From: Flavobacterium nackdongense
Lineage (GTDB): Bacteria > Bacteroidota > Bacteroidia > Flavobacteriales > Flavobacteriaceae
Length of the DNA stretch: 64,000 nt
Reading direction: 5' to 3'
Assembly (NCBI RefSeq): GCF_004355225.1
Contig: NZ_CP037933.1
Coordinates: 2,852,001 to 2,916,000 of the forward strand
Positions within the stretch are counted from its first letter, which is position 1. Every line of letters starts with the position of its first letter. Positions 54,605-64,000 of the stretch are shown here, in pieces. A program made the translations under genes and the position numbers. Below the pieces are notes generated by a model. That model was not told the origin of the DNA, searched no databases, and saw only the letters and a program-made list of their open reading frames with translations.

Positions 54605-55597
54605 TTATGATGGTTTTGAATTCTCCTTTATATAGCGATTGATATCGGTAAATTCGAATTTCAAAGTGTCTTTGATTTTTTGGTTCGAATATAAACTTTT
54701 TGAATACGAAGCGATAGCAGTTTCTTTATCCAATTTTCTTTTTGTTCTAAAAAAAGTCGAAAAAAACCAATCGATTCTCCACAAAATTTTGGTTGCGAAT
54801 GAACTAATATGCACTGCAGGTCTTTTTACTTTTAGCGCATCGGCCATTGAATTAAACAATTCTCGAAAGCTGATGGTGTTCGCTACTAGTGCAAACCGTT
54901 CGTTTTTTACTTCACTTTTCATCAGTTGTGTCATAATTTGCACTACATCGGTTACGGCAACAAATCCGGTAGTTCCTTTGAAATAAAACGGGAATCCATT
55001 TTGTATTTTCTTAAAAAAAATGCCGCTTCCTTCTTCCCAAATCCGGGGTCCAAGAATAACTCCAGGATTTACAATCACGCTATTAAGGCCTTCCTGCTGC
55101 CCGCGCCAAATTTCCATTTCGGCACCAAATTTCGAAATGGCGTAGTCAGTATGCGATTTTTCGGGATTCCATTCGGTTTCTTCGGTGATGATTTTTTCGT
55201 TTTCTTTCAAATCACCAAGAGCGGCAATTGAACTTATGAAACAAAGTTTTTTTACGTTTTTGGCAAGGCAAAAATTAACGATATTGGCAGTTCCTTCAAT
55301 ATTTGTTTTTCGTATTACATCTTCATCTTTAGGGTCGAATGAAATAAATGCAGCGCAGTGGTATACGTAATCTACGTTTTCGAAAGCAATTTCCAGAGAA
55401 GGAACATCAAGGATGTCAGCTTCAATCCAATTTATTTTTTCGAATAAATTTTCTTTTTTGTAGTATGAAAATAATTTTTTGGTTTTTTGGATCGTTGGTA
55501 ATTTTCGATAAATGGCACAAACACTTTCTCCATTTTCAATTAAATGAAGTAGTAAATGTGAGCCGACTAAACCTGTTCCTCCTGTGACTAAAACCAT
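54605..55597 (-). CDS. NAD-dependent epimerase/dehydratase family protein
   Basis: The product has 330 residues of an extended short-chain dehydrogenase. GGTGLVGSH (Rossmann glycine motif at the N-terminus), DYVYHCAAFISF, and the catalytic YAISK (Tyr-x-x-x-Lys) are present. IVNPGVILGPRIW is typical of the dihydroflavonol reductase-like and sugar epimerase groups. The substrate is not clear from sequence. It stands alone between the DUF4296 and tyrS genes. Confidence 0.9.
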   Translation of the reverse strand: MVLVTGGTGLVGSHLLLHLIENGESVCAIYRKLPTIQKTKKLFSYYKKENLFEKINWIEADILDVPSLEIAFENVDYVYHCAAFISFDPKDEDVIRKTNIEGTANIVNFCLAKNVKKLCFISSIAALGDLKENEKIITEETEWNPEKSHTDYAISKFGAEMEIWRGQQEGLNSVIVNPGVILGPRIWEEGSGIFFKKIQNGFPFYFKGTTGFVAVTDVVQIMTQLMKSEVKNERFALVANTISFRELFNSMADALKVKRPAVHISSFATKILWRIDWFFSTFFRTKRKLDKETAIASYSKSLYSNQKIKDTLKFEFTDINRYIKENSKPS

Positions 55598-55639
55598 TTT
55601 GCGAATTTACGAATAAGGAACTATGAACTATCATTTTTA

Positions 55640-55730
55640 TTTTATAAATTGAAATTGCCATTACTTTTGATATTTTATTGAAATTGCTATCGTCATTGAA
55701 ATTTTCAAATTGCCATTGCCATTGAAATTC
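55640..55730. repeat. Imperfect ATTGAAATT / AATTGCCATT repeats upstream of tyrS
   Basis: ATTGAAATT occurs four times and AATTGCCATT twice or more across 90 bases. The repeats run into the tyrS promoter (-33 TTG at 55710), so they may have shaped it. Confidence 0.55.
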
Positions 55731-55739
55731 TTATCTTTG
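55710..55739 (+). promoter_or_regulatory. tyrS promoter
   Basis: TTG (55710-55712), 19 bases, then TATCTTTG (55732-55739). This is the best full match to the Bacteroidota consensus TTG-N17-23-TAnnTTTG in the window. The predicted start near 55746 gives a leader of about 45 bases. Confidence 0.65.
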
Positions 55740-55790
55740 TGCACCTGAAGCCCAATGGCTGAAATGACGAAAGTAAATTGATTAAAAAAG

Positions 55791-57083
55791 ATGAAAAATT
55801 TTATTGAAGAAGTGACTTGGAGAGGAATGCTCCACGATGTAATGCCCGGCACCGAAGAACATTTGATGGAAGAAATACGCGTGGCGTATGTGGGGATTGA
55901 CCCAACTGCCGATTCATTGCATATAGGACATTTGGTTGGTGTGATGTTGTTGAAACATTTTCAAATATCAGGGCATAAACCATTGGCTTTGGTCGGTGGG
56001 GCGACAGGAATGATTGGAGATCCATCTGGAAAATCGAACGAAAGAAATTTGTTGGATGAAGCTACTTTGCGTCACAACCAAGAAGCCATAAAAGGGCAAT
56101 TGGCCCGATTTTTAGATTTCACTTCCGATGCGCCGAACGCGGCCGAGTTGGTGAACAATTACGACTGGATGAAGACTTTTTCTTTTCTGGACTTCATTCG
56201 TGATGTTGGAAAGCATATCACGGTTAATTATATGATGGCCAAAGATTCGGTAAAGAAACGTTTGTCGTCCGAAGCTGCCGAGGGGATGTCATTTACCGAG
56301 TTTACCTATCAATTGGTGCAAGGCTACGACTTTTTGCATTTGTATAGAGATAAAAAATGTACACTTCAAATGGGCGGAAGCGATCAATGGGGGAATATCA
56401 CTACTGGAACCGAATTAGTGCGACGAATTGCCAGTGGTAAAGCTTACGCATTGACTTGCCCATTAATCACCAAAGCCGATGGGACCAAGTTTGGTAAATC
56501 CGAAGGCGGAAATATTTGGTTGGATGCTGCTCGAACTTCACCCTATAAATTTTACCAATATTGGCTCAACACTTCCGATGTGGATGCCGAAAAATACATC
56601 AAGATTTTTACTTTTTTATCCAAAGAAGAAATTGAAGATTTAACTGAAAAACATAGTGAATCGCCACATTTGCGTTTGTTGCAAAAACGCTTGGCTGAAG
56701 AAATTACAATTATGGTGCATTCAAAAGAAGATTTAGAAAATGCGATTAAAGCGTCGGGAATTCTTTTTGGAAATGCGACAGCCGAAGATTTGAAACAATT
56801 GGACCAAGCTACTTTCTTAGAAGTTTTTGATGGAGTTCCTCAAGCGGAAATCGCACAATCTGAAATTGAAAATGGAATAAATATAGTTGACGTTTTAAAC
56901 GAAAAAACTGGATTTTTAAAATCGAATGGCGAAGCAAGACGAGCCTTAACCGCCAATTCAATTTCGGTAAATCGCGAAAAAGTAACCGAAGAATTCGTGC
57001 TTTCGACCAAAGATTTAATCAACAATCAATTTGTATTATTGCAAAGCGGAAAGAAAAATTATTTTGTAGTTAGGGTCAAATAA
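55791..57083 (+). CDS. tyrS: Tyrosyl-tRNA synthetase
   Basis: The product has 430 residues, class [18 protein letters not shown] contains the HIGH-type motif; [13 protein letters not shown] is the KMSKS equivalent; [20 protein letters not shown] binds the adenylate and tyrosine. The C-terminal S4-like RNA-binding domain ([24 protein letters not shown]) is intact. Length is normal. It has its own promoter and a strong terminator, so it is monocistronic. Confidence 0.97.
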   Translation: MKNFIEEVTWRGMLHDVMPGTEEHLMEEIRVAYVGIDPTADSLHIGHLVGVMLLKHFQISGHKPLALVGGATGMIGDPSGKSNERNLLDEATLRHNQEAIKGQLARFLDFTSDAPNAAELVNNYDWMKTFSFLDFIRDVGKHITVNYMMAKDSVKKRLSSEAAEGMSFTEFTYQLVQGYDFLHLYRDKKCTLQMGGSDQWGNITTGTELVRRIASGKAYALTCPLITKADGTKFGKSEGGNIWLDAARTSPYKFYQYWLNTSDVDAEKYIKIFTFLSKEEIEDLTEKHSESPHLRLLQKRLAEEITIMVHSKEDLENAIKASGILFGNATAEDLKQLDQATFLEVFDGVPQAEIAQSEIENGINIVDVLNEKTGFLKSNGEARRALTANSISVNREKVTEEFVLSTKDLINNQFVLLQSGKKNYFVVRVK

Positions 57084-57117
57084 CCATCAAATTACACCCA
57101 CGAATATCACTTTTATC

Positions 57118-57157
57118 AAAACGTCCCAATACCTCGAAAGAGTTGTTGGGACGTTTT
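57118..57157 (+). terminator. tyrS terminator
   Basis: AAAACGTCCCAA (57118-57129) pairs with TTGGGACGTTTT (57146-57157), a 12-bp stem with a T run, 35 bases past the stop. Confidence 0.88.
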
Positions 57158-57231
57158 TAGTTTTTACAAAAATTCCAAATGACCAATTGATAAAAAAACA
57201 ATCCAATAAATTTCTATTGTTTATATTTGTT

Positions 57232-57239
57232 CTTTTTAG
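57232..57239 (+). promoter_or_regulatory. Candidate -7 element of the HTCS gene
   Basis: TATATTTG, consensus-like, about 81 bases before the HTCS ATG. No TTG is at the usual -33 spacing. Confidence 0.45.
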
Positions 57240-57319
57240 TGCAAAATTTAAAGTGACTTATCTGGACTAAAAAGAAAGACTCAATTTAGAATCGGAATCC
57301 TCTTAATTCGAACTTAACT

Positions 57320-60300
57320 TTGAAAACTAAACAAATAAAGTCTTATTTAACCGTATTTTTTCTATTACGATTTTGTGCTTTCTCCCTTTGTTTTGGACAG
57401 TCACAAGTGTTGTTTACGAAAATAAATCAAGCAAATGGGCTTTCTACTGATCGAGTTCGAACTATTGTAAAAGAAAAAAATGGTTTTATTTGGATCGGTA
57501 CCGACAACGGATTAAATCGGTTTGATGGCACTAAAATTAAAATATATAACAAACAAAATAGTGCCTTAAGCTCTAACGATATTTCCGATTTAGTAATAGA
57601 CCGTAAAGGTAAAATTTGGATTGGCACTTTTGGAGGTGGATTAAACGTGTACAATCCCTCGAAGGATACTTTTGTTGCTTTTAAGAACCGTCCAACCGAT
57701 AATTCATCTATTTCTTCCAATGAATTGAATGCCGTTTTTGAGGATTCTAAAGGCGTTATTTGGCTTGGAACTAAAAATGGGCTTTGTTTTTTTAACGAAA
57801 AAGAGCAAACTTTTACGAGCTTTAAATTCGATAGTAAAAATAGGTTTTCAATCAGTAATAATGATGTAAGAAGCATTTATGAAGATGCCAATAAAAAGTT
57901 GTGGATAGGAACTTTTGGAGGAGGATTGAATAAACTCGATCCTACGACGGGCAAGTTTTACCGAATGAAGTCGTCAACTGCTATTTCGCCCGATTATATT
58001 CATTCTTTATGCGGAATAAACAAGAACGAAATCTTGATAGGAAGCAGCGGAAAAGGATTACTGACATTTGATATGAATACTTTGCGTTTTCAGAAAAAGT
58101 CCTACAATATCGATAAAACAATCAATATTGTTCGCCTTATTAAAAGAGATCGAAAGGGTGTAATTTGGATTGGAACCGATGGCACGGGACTATTTAAAAT
58201 TGAAAACATAAATACTGCAATTCCAACCGTTACAAATTACAACAATGACTCCCAATTGGGCAACACGATTTCCAGTAATGCCATTTATGATCTTCTGGAA
58301 GATGAGGACTCCAATATTTGGTTGGGGACCGCTTGGAATGGAGTTGACGTACTAAGCCTCAACAAAGATTACTCCTTTATACCGAGCAATAATAAGGGAG
58401 AATCTCCCATTTCGGTACTGTCTATCTACAAAAACAAGGAAGCTTTTTTTATGGGTTTGGATGGCAAAGGGTTGACTGTTTTGCCCGAAAAAACGAAAGT
58501 GGCAAAGCATTATAATAGCAAAAATAAAAATACAATTGGCGACGATTATATTCAATATATCTACGAAGCTGCAGATGGAACGCTTTGGATAGGAACTTTT
58601 GTCAACGGATTGGTTAATTTTAAGTACAAAACGGGAAGTTTTACGCAATTCAAACAAAATTTAGCTGATTCAAAATCTCTAAGCTTTAATGATGTTCGCT
58701 ACATAATCGAGGACGAGAAAAAAAATATTTGGATTGCTACTTGGGGTGGTGGTCTAAATTATTATAATACTATTACAAACGCATTCACAAGTTATAAGGA
58801 GAGAAAAGGAGTTAAAAATACCATCAGCAGTGACAATGTGTTATCACTTCAAAAAGACGGACATCATATTTGGATGGCTACTTTTGGCGGAGGCGTGAAT
58901 CTTTTGAACTGCAAGACCAACCAATTTAAAGTCTATAAAAGTACGGACGGTGACCCAAATTCTATCAGTAGTGATTATTTGTATAGTATTCTCAGAGACT
59001 CCAAGGGGAATATTTGGATGGGAACCGTAGGTGAAGGAATCAATAGGCTGGATATCAAAACGCAAAAAGTAAATCGTTTTGATGGTGATGCAAATGTCCG
59101 TTATCAAACTGTAACGGCGATTATAGAAGACAATAAAGGAGTGATTTGGTTTAGCACCAAGCAAGGGATTTTTAATTATGATTATACCACAAAAACGTTC
59201 AAAAGCTTTTCTAGTCTAAAAGAAGATTATCATATAAATTCCTGTTTCAAGGACAACAGCGGAATGCTCTATTTTGGCTGTTCGAAAGGGGTTGTCAAGT
59301 TTAATCCCGAAACTATCAAAGTAAAAAATGTCACACCCCAAGTAAGATTTACCAGCTTTAAGCTTTTCAATAGAGAAGTTGCTATTGGCGAAGACGAAAT
59401 ATTAAAAAATGATATTTCTTTTTCAAAAAAAATTACTTTAGAGCACGATCAGGATGTAATCACTTTTGAATTTGCCGCAATGCTATTTCCGTCTTCTGCC
59501 AATTGCGAGTACCAGATACAAATGGATAATTTTGATAAAAACTGGCGATCTATCGGTAAAGAAGGCTCAGCGACTTATACCAATCTTTCGCCCGGTAACT
59601 ATGTCTTTAAGGTCCGAAGCAGACAGTTAGGAAGCCAATGGGCTAAGGAATACAGTTTCATAAATATCAAAATACAAAAACCCTTTTGGGCAGAATGGTG
59701 GGCGTATTTGATTTATGTCCTTTTGGCAATTGCAACCTTCTATGTTTTGATAAAGTACATCATTTCGTGGGAGAAAATGAAAGCAGATTTGCGCTTTGAA
59801 AAATTTTCACACGAAAAAGATGTAGAGCTTTATAATTTGAAACAAGATTTCTTTACCAACATTTCACACGAAATAAGAACTCCCGTAACTCTTATATTAA
59901 GTTCGATAAACAAAATCCTGAAAAATGGTGAATTTTTTGAAACTGGGCAACAAAATCCTTTCGGTACCATCAAAAAAAATGGAGAATATTTACTGAATTT
60001 AGTCAATGAATTGCTTGATTTCAGGAAGTTGGAGCATCAGCAAATCAAGCTTAAGTTTTTCAAAGGAGATTGGGTAATGTTTTGCAAAGAAATATATCTT
60101 TCTTTTAAAGAATTTGCTTATCAAAAAGACATCAAATTTGAATTTGAGACTTCAAGTCCAATGATGGAATTATGGTTCGACAAAAACCAGATGGAAAAAG
60201 TACTGTATAACTTATTTTCCAATGCATTGAAATTCACCAGTACAGGAGGTTCCATAAAAATTTCTATTTCAGAAACAGAAACAGAAGTGCAATTAGAATT

Positions 60301-61393
60301 GACTGACGAAGGAATTGGAATTTCAAAAAAACATCTTTCCAAAATCTTCAATCGGTTTTATCAAGCCAATAATTCTGATACTGCAAATGGAAGAGGTTTC
60401 GGATTAGGATTAACTATTTCGAATGAAATTATAAAATTGCATCAAGGAGAAATTACCGTTAAAAGTAAAAAAGGATCGGGCAGCACGTTTACCATTATAC
60501 TGAAAAAAGGAAATTCATTTTTCGATGAAACCGAAATTGGAAGTAGCGAGGCCAATGAAGAACTGATCGATAATTATTTCACCACTAAACAAGACAAGGT
60601 TGAGGTACTTGCGCAAAGCACGGAAACGCCCATAGTAAAGGAACAAACGCTACTTATAGTAGAAGATAATGTAGATATAAGCAATTATATAGCAGAACTT
60701 TTGTCGGATGAGTTTTCGATTTTGCAAGCTTATGATGGTCAGCAAGGTTTGGAATTAGCTATCAAACAGCTGCCAGAGCTCATTATCAGTGATGTGATGA
60801 TGCCAATTATGGATGGAATAGAGCTGACCCATACTTTGAAAACAACTGTTGCTACAAGTCACATTCCGGTGATTCTCCTCACGGCCAGAGCTTCTTTTAT
60901 GAATAAAATGGAGGGTTTTGAAACCGGTGCCGATGATTATGTTACCAAACCTTTTAATGAGTCGCTGCTTCGGGCTAGAATAAAAAACATTCTTAAAAAC
61001 CGAAGTTTATTACACGAAAAGTTTCATTCAGACGACAGTACCAATTTTGGAGAATTGGTGAAAAACAAAAGAGACCAAGAGTTTCTTGAAAATTTAGGGC
61101 AGTTTATCGAAAAAAATATTGATTCAGATAATCTAAGTGCCAATCTTGTGGCCAAAGAATTAGGGATGAGTCACTCTGTGCTTTACAAAAAATTGAAAAT
61201 AATAACTGGCTTATCGCTTGTAGAATATATGCGAGATTATAGATTGAAGAAAGCCAAGCAATTGCTAAAAACCAAACAGTTTTCCATAAACGAAGTTTGC
61301 TATCAAGTAGGCTACTCCGACCGAAAATATTTTAGCAAGCTATTCAAAGAACGTTTTGGTAATCCTCCCACTTTTTATATGAAGGAAAAATAG
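57320..61393 (+). CDS. Hybrid two-component system regulator (HTCS)
   Basis: This is a one-protein sensor and regulator of 1357 residues. After a signal-like N-terminus (1-27) comes a periplasmic sensor made of two beta-propellers with about fourteen reg_prop-type repeats (GFIWIGTDNGLNRFDG, KIWIGTFGGGLN, and so on, about 35-700). A Y_Y_Y domain (about 715-785) and one membrane helix (about 795-815) follow. On the cytoplasmic side are a histidine kinase (H850 in FFTNISHEIRTP, ATP site DEGIGISKKHLSKIFNRFYQ and GRGFGLGLTIS), a receiver domain (D1158 in IISDVMMP) and an AraC-type DNA-binding domain (about 1250-1357). Such proteins bind an oligosaccharide in the periplasm and switch on the neighbouring glycan locus, here the SusC gene 460 bases downstream. 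Confidence 0.96.
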   Translation: MKTKQIKSYLTVFFLLRFCAFSLCFGQSQVLFTKINQANGLSTDRVRTIVKEKNGFIWIGTDNGLNRFDGTKIKIYNKQNSALSSNDISDLVIDRKGKIWIGTFGGGLNVYNPSKDTFVAFKNRPTDNSSISSNELNAVFEDSKGVIWLGTKNGLCFFNEKEQTFTSFKFDSKNRFSISNNDVRSIYEDANKKLWIGTFGGGLNKLDPTTGKFYRMKSSTAISPDYIHSLCGINKNEILIGSSGKGLLTFDMNTLRFQKKSYNIDKTINIVRLIKRDRKGVIWIGTDGTGLFKIENINTAIPTVTNYNNDSQLGNTISSNAIYDLLEDEDSNIWLGTAWNGVDVLSLNKDYSFIPSNNKGESPISVLSIYKNKEAFFMGLDGKGLTVLPEKTKVAKHYNSKNKNTIGDDYIQYIYEAADGTLWIGTFVNGLVNFKYKTGSFTQFKQNLADSKSLSFNDVRYIIEDEKKNIWIATWGGGLNYYNTITNAFTSYKERKGVKNTISSDNVLSLQKDGHHIWMATFGGGVNLLNCKTNQFKVYKSTDGDPNSISSDYLYSILRDSKGNIWMGTVGEGINRLDIKTQKVNRFDGDANVRYQTVTAIIEDNKGVIWFSTKQGIFNYDYTTKTFKSFSSLKEDYHINSCFKDNSGMLYFGCSKGVVKFNPETIKVKNVTPQVRFTSFKLFNREVAIGEDEILKNDISFSKKITLEHDQDVITFEFAAMLFPSSANCEYQIQMDNFDKNWRSIGKEGSATYTNLSPGNYVFKVRSRQLGSQWAKEYSFINIKIQKPFWAEWWAYLIYVLLAIATFYVLIKYIISWEKMKADLRFEKFSHEKDVELYNLKQDFFTNISHEIRTPVTLILSSINKILKNGEFFETGQQNPFGTIKKNGEYLLNLVNELLDFRKLEHQQIKLKFFKGDWVMFCKEIYLSFKEFAYQKDIKFEFETSSPMMELWFDKNQMEKVLYNLFSNALKFTSTGGSIKISISETETEVQLELTDEGIGISKKHLSKIFNRFYQANNSDTANGRGFGLGLTISNEIIKLHQGEITVKSKKGSGSTFTIILKKGNSFFDETEIGSSEANEELIDNYFTTKQDKVEVLAQSTETPIVKEQTLLIVEDNVDISNYIAELLSDEFSILQAYDGQQGLELAIKQLPELIISDVMMPIMDGIELTHTLKTTVATSHIPVILLTARASFMNKMEGFETGADDYVTKPFNESLLRARIKNILKNRSLLHEKFHSDDSTNFGELVKNKRDQEFLENLGQFIEKNIDSDNLSANLVAKELGMSHSVLYKKLKIITGLSLVEYMRDYRLKKAKQLLKTKQFSINEVCYQVGYSDRKYFSKLFKERFGNPPTFYMKEK

Positions 61394-61437
61394 AATCCTT
61401 CTTTTTATTTTAAAGTTTCTAAAGTATTGGTGTGAAA

Positions 61438-61549
61438 CTGAAAACAATGTAAACCATTAAGAAAAATAAGAGAATTAAGATTTGCAGTGTTCTTAACTTT
61501 CTTATTTTTCTTGATGGTTAAAAAAAATGAATGTTTACAACATTTTCAG
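61438..61549. repeat. Nested inverted-repeat element behind the HTCS gene
   Basis: Inner arms 61452-61480 and 61491-61519 pair over 29 bases with three mismatches around a 10-base loop. Outer arms CTGAAAACAATGTAAAC (61438-61454) and GTTTACAACATTTTCAG (61533-61549) are also inverted copies (3 mismatches). It may act as a terminator of the HTCS gene and looks MITE-like. Confidence 0.6.
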
Positions 61550-61620
61550 TAGAGCCAATCTTTTAAATCTTATTCTTCCTCCTTTTTTTTTCAAGGTTTT
61601 ACGCCTGTTATTCTGCAATA

Positions 61621-61662
61621 AAAAACGATTTCGTACCCCTAAAAAAACGATTTCGTGCCCCT
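61621..61662. promoter_or_regulatory. Candidate HTCS operator: 20-bp direct repeat
   Basis: AAAAACGATTTCGTACCCCT (61621-61640) and AAAAACGATTTCGTGCCCCT (61643-61662) differ by one base. Their period is 22 bases, two helical turns. They end 5 bases before the -33 TTG of the susC promoter, the position expected for an activator site. Confidence 0.65.
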
Positions 61663-61667
61663 TTTTT

Positions 61668-61696
61668 TTGTGACAGCAATTATAATTTTACATTTC
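61668..61696 (+). promoter_or_regulatory. Candidate promoter of the second susC
   Basis: TTG (61668-61670), 18 bases, then TACATTTC (61689-61696), a TAnnTTTG match with the last base changed. The predicted start near 61703 gives a leader of about 150 bases. An imperfect -7 fits a promoter that needs the HTCS activator. The remaining gap (61697-61853) shows only AT-rich sequence. Confidence 0.55.
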
Positions 61697-61853
61697 AATT
61701 AAAGCGATTTTATCCAATGTCTAAATTGAAAAAAAATAAAAATAAACTATACTGACCAACAACTAAACCAAAATTAAATTATGAACAAACCAATCAAAAG
61801 TATCCAATCCTAAATGAAATCAAAAAATCAAACTATTACAATCAAAACCAAAT

Positions 61854-64000
61854 ATGAATACTAAACTAAAACGAAAAAGAACTTTTACAATACAAAAGTT
61901 ATCTAGTTCATTGATTATTTTCTTGATACCGCTGCTGTTTTTTGGACAAAAAGTGGAGGTTAAAGGAACCATTATTGATGAAGCTACCAAGGCAACTATC
62001 CCAGGCGTTACAGTAACAATAAAAAACAGTACAAATGCCGTTATTTCAGATAGCAATGGGAATTACAAAATTAAAGCAGCTAATGGCGATATTGCCGTTT
62101 TTTCATTTGTTGGGTACGCAACGGTCGAGAAAAAGATTACGGGAAACATTTTGAATGTTTCACTTCAGGAAATTACTAAAGCACTAAATGAAGTTGTAGT
62201 AATAGGATATGGATCCAGTAAGAAAAAAGATCTTACGGGTTCAGTGGCTCAAGTAAATTCAAAGGATTTTCATAAAGCTCCTGTTACCAATGTAGAAGGG
62301 CTCATTGCCAATAAAGTGGCTGGAGTACAAATAACACCAAGAAGCGGTAGACCAGGTGCAGGTAGTTCCATCATAATCCGTGGCGGCTCTTCATTAAATG
62401 CGAGTAACGATCCTTTATACGTCATTGATGGAGTTCCTCTTGAAGGATCCAATGGTGGACCTGGTGTTCTTAGTCAGTTGAATCCTAATGATATTGAAAG
62501 TTTTACCGTCTTGAAAGATGCTTCGGCGGCGGCTATTTATGGCTCTAGAGCGTCGAATGGGGTTATTATTATCGTTACCAAAAAAGGAAATTTAAAAGAA
62601 ACCAAGGTTGATTTTTCATCAACAACTAGAGTGACCAGCATTATGGAACAAGCGCCCGTATTGTCTGCAGATGAGTACAGAAGTCTTGTGAATACACTTC
62701 AAACTAAAGGTACTCCTCCCAAAACCCCGCCAGGTGTAGCCAACACGAATTGGCAAGATGAAATTTATCAAGTGGCATTGGCCACTGAAAATAATTTGAG
62801 TATGAGCGGTTCCATAAAATCATTGCCGTACCGAGTTTCCGTTGGGTATCTTAATCAGGATGGCGTTTTAAGAACGGGTAATTATGAAAGATTCACAGCC
62901 TTACTTAATTTAAGTCCAAAATTTTTTGACAACCACTTGAAAGTAAATTTAAATTTAAAGGGTTCGTTTGAGGATGAGCATATCGCCAACGAAGGTGCGC
63001 TGTGGAATGCACGAGCATTCGATCCTACACAACCTGTTCGTGTTGAAGACCAAACCTATGGAGGCTATTTTCAATATACACAGTTCGCCAGCAATCCAGC
63101 ATTGGCCATCATTAATCCAGTAAGTATGTTAGAGCAAGTTAATACTCGAAATGAGAATATCAGAAGCGTTGGGAATTTACAATTGGATTATTCGATGCAT
63201 TTTTTACCGGACTTACACCTTAATGTCAATGCGGGTTACGATATTTCTAAAGGAAAATACTTGAGCTCTGCTTCTGCGAGCTATTTTCCGGCAAATCTTT
63301 CAGAAGGTTATATTTATTATGGAGATCCTTCTCGTGAAGTTCAAAACACCTTATTCGAATCGTATTTGTTTTACAGTAAAGAAATAGCTTCGATAAAAAG
63401 CAGGTTTGATATTACTGCGGGTTATTCCTATAATGATTTCTTGACCACCAACTATTCTTATCCGACCTTTAGGCCTGATGGAGTAAAACAACCCAATAGT
63501 GATCCTGTTTTTCCTTTTGACAAGCCCAGTCATTCCATCATTTCTTTTTATGGTAGGCTTAATTATGTGTTTAACGAAAAATATTTGGTAACAGCAACGC
63601 TACGTCAAGATGGTTCTTCTCGATTTTCAGAAGATAACAGATGGGGTTTGTTCCCCTCTGCCGCTTTTGCCTGGAAAATTAAAGAGGAAAGTTTTCTTAA
63701 AAACAATAGCACCTTCTCTGATTTGAAATTACGATTGGGATATGGTGTTACTGGGCAACAAGATGGGATTGCGAATTATTATTATAGACCAAGTTATTTT
63801 TCGGGATTTACAGACCAGCAGTACACTTTTGGAAACAATAGCTATTTAACCGTTAATCCTGGAGCATACAACCTAAACCTAAAATGGGAAGAGACAGCAT
63901 CGTCGAATATTGGACTAGATTTTGGATTTTTAAAAAATAGGCTGACAGCAAGTGTTGATGTATACTTAAAAAAAACGAAAGATTTGTTGAATAATACTCG
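61854..64000 (+). CDS. susC: SusC/RagA family TonB-dependent transporter, 3' partial
   Basis: The frame is open from ATG 61854 to the right edge (about 715 codons); the C-terminal barrel is missing. A signal peptide (QKLSSSLIIFLIPLLFFGQ) is followed by a carboxypeptidase-regulatory-like domain (VEVKGTIIDEATKATIPGVTV), the LNEVVVIGYG motif, a plug (SIIIRGGSSLNASNDPLYVIDGVPL ... VLKDASAAAIYGSRASNGV) and the first half of the barrel. It is the first structural gene of a second glycan locus controlled by the HTCS upstream; its SusD partner should lie beyond the window. The glycan cannot be told from this part. Confidence 0.95.
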   Translation, partial: MNTKLKRKRTFTIQKLSSSLIIFLIPLLFFGQKVEVKGTIIDEATKATIPGVTVTIKNSTNAVISDSNGNYKIKAANGDIAVFSFVGYATVEKKITGNILNVSLQEITKALNEVVVIGYGSSKKKDLTGSVAQVNSKDFHKAPVTNVEGLIANKVAGVQITPRSGRPGAGSSIIIRGGSSLNASNDPLYVIDGVPLEGSNGGPGVLSQLNPNDIESFTVLKDASAAAIYGSRASNGVIIIVTKKGNLKETKVDFSSTTRVTSIMEQAPVLSADEYRSLVNTLQTKGTPPKTPPGVANTNWQDEIYQVALATENNLSMSGSIKSLPYRVSVGYLNQDGVLRTGNYERFTALLNLSPKFFDNHLKVNLNLKGSFEDEHIANEGALWNARAFDPTQPVRVEDQTYGGYFQYTQFASNPALAIINPVSMLEQVNTRNENIRSVGNLQLDYSMHFLPDLHLNVNAGYDISKGKYLSSASASYFPANLSEGYIYYGDPSREVQNTLFESYLFYSKEIASIKSRFDITAGYSYNDFLTTNYSYPTFRPDGVKQPNSDPVFPFDKPSHSIISFYGRLNYVFNEKYLVTATLRQDGSSRFSEDNRWGLFPSAAFAWKIKEESFLKNNSTFSDLKLRLGYGVTGQQDGIANYYYRPSYFSGFTDQQYTFGNNSYLTVNPGAYNLNLKWEETASSNIGLDFGFLKNRLTASVDVYLKKTKDLLNNT

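Overview
The window is about 64 kb of a low-GC Bacteroidota chromosome, most likely Flavobacterium or a close relative. The evidence is SusC/SusD pairs, type IX secretion (T9SS) C-terminal sorting domains, promoters of the Bacteroidota TAnnTTTG class, a Flavobacteriia-style dihydroorotase and LeuRS, and many short interspersed hairpin repeats. I see no rRNA or tRNA gene, no CRISPR array, no prophage and no recognisable transposase.

Left part (1-29 kb): glycan use. The window opens inside a T9SS-exported pectate lyase. A 1295-residue T9SS surface protein follows, with a tiny secreted or membrane partner. Next is a large beta-glucan utilisation locus on the minus strand, read from about 25.3 kb down to 6 kb: SusC, SusD, surface glycan-binding lipoprotein, GH16 lipoprotein, endonuclease/exonuclease/phosphatase-fold enzyme, GH3, GH30, GH5-CBM6, a VCBS/ASPIC/haloperoxidase/T9SS fusion and a GPH-type sugar symporter. 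A divergent AraC-type regulator sits at the head, and a cytoplasmic GH94 phosphorylase lies just beyond it. A coherent inferred route is surface cleavage by GH16, SusCD uptake, periplasmic trimming by GH30/GH5/GH3, symporter import of small glucosides and phosphorolysis by GH94. Laminarin or fungal beta-1,3/1,6-glucan is the likely substrate.

Middle part (29-57 kb): core genes. These include an outer-membrane barrel protein, rpoN, a GxxExxY nuclease-fold gene in a nest of inverted repeats, asnS, an AAA/DUF4143 ATPase, an MMPL-type exporter, a Kef-type antiporter, frr-pyrH, truB-uppP-DUF3098-ftsX, leuS, a YugP-type metallopeptidase, hemD-DUF4271, a GT2-pyrC-DUF4296 operon, an NAD-dependent epimerase and tyrS. 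leuS is unusual: it carries in-frame palindromic repeats and a very AT-rich internal segment.

Right part (57-64 kb): the start of a second glycan locus. It has a 1357-residue hybrid two-component regulator (HTCS), then a 460-bp control region with a 20-bp direct repeat placed just upstream of a plausible promoter, then a SusC gene cut by the window edge.

The best leads for new biology are the in-frame repeats and AT-rich segment in leuS, the GxxExxY cassette between rpoN and asnS, the haloperoxidase fusion in the glucan locus, the HTCS direct-repeat operator and two MITE-like elements.
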